Position numbers and translations under genes: made by a program
The notes under the pieces: model-generated
What the model was told of the DNA's origin: nothing
Databases searched by the model: none
Seen by the model: only the letters and a program-made list of their open reading frames with translations
From: Arthrobacter citreus
Lineage (GTDB): Bacteria > Actinomycetota > Actinomycetes > Actinomycetales > Micrococcaceae
Assembly: GCF_038405225.1 (NCBI RefSeq)
Contig: NZ_CP151657.1
Coordinates: 2,480,001 to 2,544,000, forward strand
Length of the DNA stretch: 64,000 bases
Direction of reading: 5' to 3'
Shown here: piece after piece, positions 34,587 to 41,014 of the stretch
Layout of the letters: each line of letters opens with the position of its first letter
Position numbering within the stretch: position 1 is the stretch's first letter

Positions 34587-35225
34587 TCAGGACCGGACGA
34601 TGATGACGTCCAGGTTCCGCGGGCCGTGCACGCCTTCCACGCGTTCGAGCTCAATGTCGGAGGTGGCGCTCGGGCCGCTGATCCAGGTCAGCGGCCGGGT
34701 GCCGTCCAGCCGGCGCAGGGCCTCGGGCAGTATTCCGGCGACGTCGCCGGCACCCACCACGCAGATGTGGTGATCCGGCACCAGCGTGATGGCGCGGCGC
34801 CCCTGGTTGGGGCTGCCATCCAGGATGATGGTCCCGGTTTCCGCCACTGAGACGGCGCTGCCCGTGACCACCGCGTCCACGGCGTCCAGTTCCGGCACGC
34901 TCAGCGGCGACTGCGCGGAGTCGGTGCGCCGGCGCCCCGGCGCCGCGGCTTCGGCGGCAGCAAGCCATTCGCCGTCGATGCCCTCCGGAACCACGTAGCT
35001 GGCGGCACCGTTGAGCAGCTCCGCGATCCGGGGCGCAACTCCGCTGCTGTCCACCACGGTGACTCCGGCTTTATAGTCCACCAGCCGGTCCACCAACATC
35101 TCGATACGCTCCTCGGCGCTCATCCCGGACGCTTCACGGTAGGTCCGCGGAATTTCCGGAACGGCCGGACTGTCCCGCAGCGCTGAGCGGAGCCGTTCCA
35201 TGATGTCTTCGCGTGCGCTGCTCAT
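34587..35225 (-). CDS. lutC: L-lactate utilisation protein C (LUD domain)
   Basis: A 212-residue LUD-domain protein, the third subunit of the LutABC (LldEFG) L-lactate oxidising complex. The conserved core includes V-T-G-S-A-V-S-V-A-E-T-G-T-I near residue 122, D-G-S-P-N-Q-G-R-R-A and V-P-D-H-H-I-C-V-V near 150, and a C-terminal S-A-T-S-D-I-E-L-x-R-V-x-G-V-H-G-P motif that is nearly invariant in the family. Start ATG 35225 overlaps the lutB stop by four bases, so it is translationally coupled. It is the last gene of the operon. Confidence 0.92.
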   Translation of the reverse strand: MSSAREDIMERLRSALRDSPAVPEIPRTYREASGMSAEERIEMLVDRLVDYKAGVTVVDSSGVAPRIAELLNGAASYVVPEGIDGEWLAAAEAAAPGRRRTDSAQSPLSVPELDAVDAVVTGSAVSVAETGTIILDGSPNQGRRAITLVPDHHICVVGAGDVAGILPEALRRLDGTRPLTWISGPSATSDIELERVEGVHGPRNLDVIIVRS

Positions 35226-36721
35226 GCGCTCTCTCCTGAATCGGTGTGCTGATGTTCCTTGGCCCACCAGTCGCGGAAGGACTCCGACGGCGGTGCGGGG
35301 ATGTCCCGGCTCTGCGTCCAGCCCGCGGCGATACCCGGCAGTTTGGTGATTTTCTTTTTCCGCCCCGCGGCGATGCGGCCCAGCGGCAGGCCCTTTTCCA
35401 GCAGGCCCAGGTGCTTGCCGGAGGAGAAGGCCCAGGAGGCACCCTTCATCATCAGGTCCATCTGGGTGGGCAGCTTCTTCTTGCCGCGCTTGCTGTCCAC
35501 ATCCTCCGCGCGCAGGTGCACGAGGATGTCCGGAATGTTGATTTTCACGGGACAGGCGTCGTAGCAGGCGCCGCACAGCGATGAGGCATACGGCAGCGAA
35601 TTGTTCTCCTCGGAAACAATGCCCGTCATCAGCGGCGAAAGGATCGCGCCGATGGGTCCCGGATAGGTGGATCCGTAGGCGTGGCCGCCGGTGCGTTCAT
35701 ACACCGGGCAGACGTTCATGCAGGCCGAGCAGCGGATGCAATGCAGCGCGGACCGTCCCATTTCGTCGGCAAGCGCGGCGCTGCGGCCGTTGTCCAGCAG
35801 CACCAGGTGCACGTTCTGCGGCCCGTCGCCTTCAGTGACGCCGGTCCATAGCGAGGTGTACGGGTTCATCCGCTCGCCGGTGGAGGAGCGCGGCAGCAGC
35901 TGCATGAACACTTCAAGGTCCTGCCAGGTGGGGAGCAGTTTTTCCACTCCCATCACGGTGATCAGGGTTTCGGGCAGCGTCAGGCACATCCGCCCGTTGC
36001 CCTCGGATTCGACGACGGCGAGGGTGCCGGCGTCCGCAATGGCGAAGTTGGCCCCGGAGATGGCCACCTTGGCGGAGAGGAATTTGCGGCGCAGGTGCGC
36101 GCGTGCCGCCTCCGCCAGCTTCGCCGGGTTGTCGGTGAGTTCCGGGTCGACACCGGGCATTTCGCGCAGGAAGATGTCGCGGACCTGGGTGCGGTTTTTG
36201 TGGATGGCCGGCACCAGGATATGGCTGGGCTTGTCGTGGTCCAGCTGGACGATCAACTCGGCGAGGTCCGTTTCGAACGCTGCGATGCCCTGCTCTTCCA
36301 GGTATTCGTTCAGGCCGATTTCCTGGGTGGCCATGGACTTGACCTTGACCACCTCGTCCACGCCCTGCTCACGGATCAGGTCCCGGACAATCTCGTTGGC
36401 TTCCCCGGCGTCACGGGCCCAGTGGATGATGCCGCCGCGTGCGGTGAAATTCCGTTCGAACTCCTCCAGCAGCTCGGGCAGGCGCGCCATGACCGCTTCC
36501 TTGGTGGCGCTGCCGGCATTGCGCAGGTCCTCCCAGTCCGGCAGCTCCCCGACCACGCGCAGCCGCTTGTCGCGGATGGTGGAGGTGGCGTGGCCCAGGT
36601 TGGCGCGCAGTTGGGCGTTGCCGAGCTCGCGTTTGGCCGCGGAGGGGAAGGATTCAACGGCATTGAGGTTGCCCTGGCCGAAGACCGGCAGGGTGGGCAT
36701 GCCCAGGTAGGTGGTGCTCAT
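35222..36721 (-). CDS. lutB: L-lactate utilisation iron-sulfur protein B
   Basis: A 499-residue LutB. An N-terminal LUD domain (about 70-290, with A-E-T-D-type E-I-G-L-N-E and I-S-G-A-N-F-A-I-A-D-A-G-T segments) is followed by a ferredoxin-like region with C-I-R-C-S-A-C-M-N-V-C-P near residue 320 and C-G-A-C-Y-D-A-C-P near 370, each ending in the C-P pattern for [4Fe-4S] clusters. It transfers electrons from lactate oxidation. ATG 36721 overlaps the lutA stop by four bases. Frames further upstream belong to lutA read out of frame. Confidence 0.93.
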   Translation of the reverse strand: MSTTYLGMPTLPVFGQGNLNAVESFPSAAKRELGNAQLRANLGHATSTIRDKRLRVVGELPDWEDLRNAGSATKEAVMARLPELLEEFERNFTARGGIIHWARDAGEANEIVRDLIREQGVDEVVKVKSMATQEIGLNEYLEEQGIAAFETDLAELIVQLDHDKPSHILVPAIHKNRTQVRDIFLREMPGVDPELTDNPAKLAEAARAHLRRKFLSAKVAISGANFAIADAGTLAVVESEGNGRMCLTLPETLITVMGVEKLLPTWQDLEVFMQLLPRSSTGERMNPYTSLWTGVTEGDGPQNVHLVLLDNGRSAALADEMGRSALHCIRCSACMNVCPVYERTGGHAYGSTYPGPIGAILSPLMTGIVSEENNSLPYASSLCGACYDACPVKINIPDILVHLRAEDVDSKRGKKKLPTQMDLMMKGASWAFSSGKHLGLLEKGLPLGRIAAGRKKKITKLPGIAAGWTQSRDIPAPPSESFRDWWAKEHQHTDSGESA

Positions 36722-37518
36722 CGCGAAGCCTTTCCGCTGACCAGGACGTCTCCGGTGACGGATACCGGGTTCTCCCTGGTGCTCGCGAGGATTTCGGCAA
36801 AGTGAAGGGTGGACACACTGCTGCCCTGCCGGGACAGCCCGCCGCCGATGTGCATCAGGCAGGAGGCATCGCCGCCGGAACACAGGTCCGCGCCGGTGGC
36901 CGTAATGTTGGCCGTCTTGTCCTCCAGCATGGCAGTGGAGACGTCGGCATTCTTCATGGAGAACGTTCCGCCGAACCCACAGCACTGGTCAGCCTGCGGC
37001 AATTCCGCCACGGAGATGCCCTCCACGCTTTGGAGCAGGTTCAGCTGCCGGTCGCCAAGGCGCAGCAGGCGCATGCCGTGGCAGCTGGGGTGGTAGGTGA
37101 CGTTGTGCGGGAACCAGGATCCAAGCTGGGCGGCAGCATCGGTCACACCCAGAACGTCGGTGAGCAGGGCGGACAGCTCATAGGTCTTGGCGCCCACGGC
37201 TTCGGCGCGCGCTTCCAGGCCGGCGTCGCCACAGGAGCGCGCCACCATGGGGTGCTGATGCTTCACCGAGGCGACGCAGGAACCGGAGGGTGCGACGGCG
37301 ACGTCATACTCCTGTGATTCGAAGGCCTGGACGTGGTTGCGGACCACGGGCACGGCTTCAGGCAGGTAGCCGGAATTCACGTGCATCTGCCCGCAGCAGG
37401 CCTGTCCGGCGGGGAACACGACCTCGTGGCCCAACCGCTCCAGGATGGCCACCGTTGCCCGGGCGGTGCGCGGATACATCGCATCCACGATGCAGGTGGC
37501 GAATAGAGCAATTCTCAT
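36718..37518 (-). CDS. lutA: L-lactate utilisation protein A (CCG-domain subunit)
   Basis: A 266-residue protein with two cysteine-rich CCG domains: A-C-C-G-Q-M near residue 42 with an upstream A-T-C-I-V-D, and H-P-S-C-H-G-M-R near 147 with Q-C-C-G-F-G-G-T-F near 187. In the heterodisulfide-reductase-like family these Cys hold an Fe-S centre. LutA with LutB and LutC oxidises L-lactate to pyruvate. It heads the lutABC operon. An LldR-type box TGGTCTGACCA lies 35 bp upstream of its ATG, beside a TACTAT sequence that may be the -10 element. Confidence 0.93.
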   Translation of the reverse strand: MRIALFATCIVDAMYPRTARATVAILERLGHEVVFPAGQACCGQMHVNSGYLPEAVPVVRNHVQAFESQEYDVAVAPSGSCVASVKHQHPMVARSCGDAGLEARAEAVGAKTYELSALLTDVLGVTDAAAQLGSWFPHNVTYHPSCHGMRLLRLGDRQLNLLQSVEGISVAELPQADQCCGFGGTFSMKNADVSTAMLEDKTANITATGADLCSGGDASCLMHIGGGLSRQGSSVSTLHFAEILASTRENPVSVTGDVLVSGKASR

Positions 37519-37552
37519 GGCTGCCTTTCAGCGGGGAAACGCCCCGTATGTG

Positions 37553-37563
37553 TGGTCTGACCA
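37553..37563. promoter_or_regulatory. LldR-type operator upstream of lutA
   Basis: TGGTCTGACCA is a perfect TGGT-N3-ACCA dyad, the pattern bound by LldR-type GntR regulators. It lies 35 bp before the lutA start and overlaps a minus-strand TACTAT at 37563-37568 that could be the -10 element, a position suited to repression. Confidence 0.7.
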
Positions 37564-37653
37564 TAGTAGAACACGTTGGGCACGTCACATCCAAGCCCTC
37601 CGGCGCTCGTGACTACCATCACAGAGATCCGTGACTTGCGCTAGACTCTCCTG

Positions 37654-37678
37654 TGGTCTGACCACTGTGGCCTGACCA
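37654..37678. promoter_or_regulatory. tandem LldR-type operators upstream of lctP
   Basis: TGGTCTGACCA at 37654-37664 is identical to the lutA-side box, and TGGCCTGACCA at 37668-37678 differs at one base. They are 14 bp apart centre to centre. TAGACT at 37642-37647 may be the -10 element, which would put the first box at the transcription start. Confidence 0.68.
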
Positions 37679-37706
37679 ACACACCCAGTTCTATGCGGAG
37701 GATCCC

Positions 37707-39446
37707 GTGGAGTCGTTCATCCCCAGCACCGATCCAGTGCTCAACAGCGTTGCCATTTCGGCACTGGTGGCACTGGTGCCGCTGCTGACCTTTTTTGTGC
37801 TGCTTGCCTACGTCCGGCTCAAGGCCCACGTGGCCGGTGGCATCGCCCTGCTGGTGGCCCTCGCCGTCGCGGTCTTCGCCTATCAGATGCCGGCCGGCCT
37901 GGCATTGCTCTCCGCCAGCCAGGGTGCGGTTTTCGGCGCCTTCCCCGTGCTGTGGATCGTCATCATGGCCATTTGGCTGTACCAGATCACCGTGCTCAGC
38001 GGGCGGTTCGAGGATCTGCGCCGGGTCTTTGACGTGATCGGCGGCGGCGACGTCCGCGTGCAGGCGATCCTCGTGGCGTTCTGCTTCGGCGGCCTGCTGG
38101 AAGCTCTCGCCGGCTTCGGCGCACCGGTGGCCATTACCGCCACCATGCTGGTGGCCCTGGGCATCAAACCGCTTAAGGCAGCGGCCGCTGTCCTGGTGGC
38201 CAACACGGCTCCGGTGGCCTTCGGTGCGATGGCGATTCCGATTACCACCGCGGCATCCCTCACCGGCCTGGACGCCGGGCACATCGGCATGGTCGTGGGC
38301 CGCCAGGCACCGCTGCTGGCCGTCTTCGTACCGCTGATCCTGGTGTTCATCCTGGACGGCCGCAAAGGTGTCCGGGACACGTGGCCCGCCGCCGCCGTGA
38401 CCGGTGTGGCCTTCGCGGTTGCGCAGGTGCTGTGCTCCACCTACTTCTCCTACGAACTCACTGACATCGTGGCAGCACTGGCCGGCCTGGGTGCCGCCGT
38501 CGTCTTCCTGAAGTTCTGGCAGCCCCGCGGCCTGGAAGCCGCCCGCGAGCGCATGGGCCTGCCGGCCATGACCGCCTCCGTTACCGGCACCGGTCCGGAC
38601 GGAACAGGTGCTGCAGGCCGCGGCGCTTCGGCGGCAGCGGTGAAGGATGACAACTCGCTGACCCGCTCCCGCACGCTGCTGGCACTGTTCCCGTACTTCC
38701 TGGTGATCCTCATCTTCGGCGTTGCCAAGCTGTGGAAGTGGGGCGCGGACATTCCCGCTTTCCTGGCCTCCACCGACATCAAGGTGCCGTGGCCCTGGCT
38801 GCACGACCGCCTGCTGAACGAGGCCGGCGAGCCCGTCTCCTCCACGATCTACACCTTTAACTGGCTTTCCAGCCCCGGCACCCTGCTGCTGATCACCGGC
38901 CTGATTGTCTGCGCGGTTTACGCCAAGTACGACGACGGCGGCCGGTACGCCATGACGGTGGGCAACGGCGTGGCTGATATTTTCCGGACTATCTGGAACA
39001 TGCGCTGGGCCGGACTGACCATTCTTTCCGTCCTGTCCCTGGCCTACGTCATGAACTTCTCCGGTCAGACGGTCGCCATTGGCACCTGGCTGGCCGGCAC
39101 CGGCGCGTTCTTCGCCTTCCTCTCCCCCGTGCTGGGCTGGGTTGGCACCGCCGTCACCGGCTCGGACACCTCGGCCAACGCGCTCTTTGCACGGCTGCAG
39201 CAGACCGCCGGCATCGAGGCCGGCATCGATCCGAACCTGCTCGTTGCCGCCAACACGTCCGGAGGTGTCGTGGGCAAGCTGATCAGCCCGCAGAACCTCG
39301 CCATTGCCGTGACCGCGGTAAAGCTTGACGGGCAGGAATCGGTGCTCCTGCGCAAGGTGGTGGGCTGGAGCGTTGGCCTGCTGCTGGTGCTGTGCACGCT
39401 CGTTTACCTGCAGTCCACCCCGATCCTGGGCTGGATGCTGCCCTAG
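37707..39446 (+). CDS. lctP: L-lactate permease (second copy, lactate island)
   Basis: A 579-residue lactate permease starting at GTG 37707 with GCGGAGGA upstream. The family blocks F-G-G-L-L-E-A-L-A-G-F-G-A-P-V-A near residue 127, G-S-D-T-S-A-N-A-L-F-A near 480 and S-P-Q-N-L-A-I near 528 are present, with about 12-14 helices. It imports lactate for LutABC, from which it is divergent with LldR-type boxes between. It is strongly similar to the copy at 16491; a variable loop near residues 285-310 is where they differ most. Confidence 0.93.
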   Translation: MESFIPSTDPVLNSVAISALVALVPLLTFFVLLAYVRLKAHVAGGIALLVALAVAVFAYQMPAGLALLSASQGAVFGAFPVLWIVIMAIWLYQITVLSGRFEDLRRVFDVIGGGDVRVQAILVAFCFGGLLEALAGFGAPVAITATMLVALGIKPLKAAAAVLVANTAPVAFGAMAIPITTAASLTGLDAGHIGMVVGRQAPLLAVFVPLILVFILDGRKGVRDTWPAAAVTGVAFAVAQVLCSTYFSYELTDIVAALAGLGAAVVFLKFWQPRGLEAARERMGLPAMTASVTGTGPDGTGAAGRGASAAAVKDDNSLTRSRTLLALFPYFLVILIFGVAKLWKWGADIPAFLASTDIKVPWPWLHDRLLNEAGEPVSSTIYTFNWLSSPGTLLLITGLIVCAVYAKYDDGGRYAMTVGNGVADIFRTIWNMRWAGLTILSVLSLAYVMNFSGQTVAIGTWLAGTGAFFAFLSPVLGWVGTAVTGSDTSANALFARLQQTAGIEAGIDPNLLVAANTSGGVVGKLISPQNLAIAVTAVKLDGQESVLLRKVVGWSVGLLLVLCTLVYLQSTPILGWMLP

Positions 39447-39459
39447 GGATCTTTCCGTC

Positions 39460-39504
39460 GGCCGCCGTTTTTTCCGGAGGATATCTTCCGTAAAGACGGC
39501 GGCC
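39460..39504. terminator. terminator-like hairpin after lctP
   Basis: GGCCGCCG at 39460 pairs with CGGCGGCC ending at 39504, enclosing a T run and a second smaller dyad (CGGAGGATATCTTCCG, one G-U pair). It sits 13 bases after the lctP stop and 21 bases before the lldR start, so it probably attenuates read-through into the regulator. Confidence 0.6.
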
Positions 39505-39525
39505 ATCACATGGCAGGATGATCAG

Positions 39526-40275
39526 GTGACTGAGCAACCGCGCCGCAGCTATGACCTGCTGCTGGAAAACATCGAAGCCGACCTGCGTTCCGGCGCCATC
39601 TCGCTGGGCGACCAGCTGCCCGGAGAACGGACGCTGGCCGAAACCTACGGCATTTCGCGTGCCTCCGTCCGCGAAGGCATCCGCATCCTCGATGCCATGG
39701 GAGTCCTGCGGTCATCCTCGGGTTCGGGACCGAAATCCGGCGCCATCATCGTTTCCGAGCCCTCGGCCGGGCTTTCCTCCGCACTGCGCCTGCACATGGC
39801 CAGCAGCCGGCTTCCGGTGGCGGACATTGTCCAAACCCGGGTGCTGCTGGAAACATGGGCGGCCGCCACCGCCGCCGGTCTCCCGCCGTCGGATGCGAAG
39901 GATGCGGCGCTGGCCAGGGCCGCAGCACTGCTGGAGGCGATGGACGCCCCGGGCATTGAGCGCGAGGCCTTCCACCTGCTGGACGCTGCGTTCCATGTTG
40001 AACTGACGTCGCTGGCCGGCAACGCGGTGATTGAAACCATGATGGCGTCCATGAGCGGAGCCATCAGCGGATACGTCAAGAACGCGGTGGACGGGATGGA
40101 GGACTGGACCGAGGTCATGCTGGAGCTGCAGGCCCAGCACCACGGCATTTACGAGGCAGTGGCGGCGGGCAGGGGCGACGACGCCGCCCGGCTGCTGCGC
40201 GAGCATATCGAATGGTTTTACGCCCGCATTCCGGCAGGCACGGCCGATGGTGCGTCCGAGGCATCCGAGGCATAA
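39526..40275 (+). CDS. lldR: LldR-like GntR/FCD regulator of lactate genes
   Basis: A 249-residue FadR-subfamily regulator. Residues 5-75 form the winged helix (L-L-E-N-I-E-A-D-L-R-S-G-A, E-R-T-L-A-E-T-Y-G-I-S-R-A-S-V-R-E-G-I), and the FCD domain covers about 90-235, with metal/ligand residues in L-D-A-A-F-H-V-E-L and Q-H-H-G-I-Y. It starts at GTG 39526; no better ATG is in frame. Position behind lctP and the three matching boxes in the lutA/lctP region support a role as the lactate-responsive repressor. The C-terminus ends in an acidic E-A-S-E-A tail. Confidence 0.87.
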   Translation: MTEQPRRSYDLLLENIEADLRSGAISLGDQLPGERTLAETYGISRASVREGIRILDAMGVLRSSSGSGPKSGAIIVSEPSAGLSSALRLHMASSRLPVADIVQTRVLLETWAAATAAGLPPSDAKDAALARAAALLEAMDAPGIEREAFHLLDAAFHVELTSLAGNAVIETMMASMSGAISGYVKNAVDGMEDWTEVMLELQAQHHGIYEAVAAGRGDDAARLLREHIEWFYARIPAGTADGASEASEA

Positions 40276-40355
40276 AGCCCGGCACCACTGGAGGTGATAG
40301 TAAGCAGCCTGATAAAATGCCGTTCCACCCAGAGACTGACGAACAGGAGAGTTCA

Positions 40356-40886
40356 TTGTCAATTTCCAGCCAGGACGCCGCATCCACAAAAACCGCTGAA
40401 CGGATTGCCGAACGCATCCAGGACACCGGCGTGAGCATCGGAGTGTCCGAGTCCCTGACCAGCGGACTGCTGGCCTCCTTCCTGGGTGCCGCGCCGTCGT
40501 CGTCGGACTGGTTCCTCGGCGGACTCACCGCCTACGCAACCTCGGTGAAGCGATCCGTCCTGGGCGTGACGGCCGAGGCCGTGGTGTCCGCCGAGTCCGC
40601 AGCCCAGATGGCCGACGGCACTGCCAAACTGCTGGGCGCTGACCTGGCCCTTGCCATCACCGGCTCCGGCGGACCGGAACCGCAGGACGGACAAGAGCCG
40701 GGCACCGTTTTTATCGGCATCGCCACCGCCGGGCAGGACACCCCGGAGGTTACCGAACGGTTCTTTGACGGGGAGCCTGAGGAGGTCATCCATTCCACGG
40801 TGGCGGCCGCCCTCGAGCTGCTGGACGAGCGGCTGCAAAAGCTGCTGGCGGAGCACGGCAAGGGATCCGCCACGCTGCCCGGATAA
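40356..40886 (+). CDS. CinA C-terminal domain protein (nicotinamide-nucleotide amidohydrolase family)
   Basis: A 176-residue stand-alone CinA C-terminal (PncC-type) domain. Family blocks visible: S-I-G-V-S-E-S-L-T-S-G-L-L-A near residue 30, F-L-G-G-L-T-A-Y-A-T-S-V-K near 57, and A-I-T-G-S-G-G-P near 108. PncC deamidates nicotinamide mononucleotide to NaMN in NAD recycling. I prefer TTG 40356 because AGGAGA is six bases upstream; ATG 40317 gives 13 more residues but lacks a proper site. The family normally reads G-P-D/G-G in the third block, so activity is likely but untested. Confidence 0.82.
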   Translation: MSISSQDAASTKTAERIAERIQDTGVSIGVSESLTSGLLASFLGAAPSSSDWFLGGLTAYATSVKRSVLGVTAEAVVSAESAAQMADGTAKLLGADLALAITGSGGPEPQDGQEPGTVFIGIATAGQDTPEVTERFFDGEPEEVIHSTVAAALELLDERLQKLLAEHGKGSATLPG

Positions 40887-40928
40887 GGCTCCCCCGGCTC
40901 ACACCCGCGGCGCCTCCCCGGCCCACTG

Positions 40929-40939
40929 TGGTCTGACCA
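40929..40939. promoter_or_regulatory. LldR-type operator before the D-lactate-type dehydrogenase
   Basis: TGGTCTGACCA, identical to the boxes at 37553 and 37654, lies 76 bp upstream of the dehydrogenase ATG. Flanking TG and AAC also match the lctP side (TG...AC). This links the large FAD/Fe-S enzyme to the lactate regulon. Confidence 0.72.
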
Positions 40940-41014
40940 ACTTTTCCCGGCGCTTGAAGAGGCCTACATTTAGAGGCGGAGCACCGCAGCTCCCTGGAAC
41001 GGTTGGATCGGAAA

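Noticed and set aside
37641-39509. 622-residue open frame antisense to lctP
   Set aside because: Same artefact; it covers the lactate boxes and the lctP gene and resembles no protein family.
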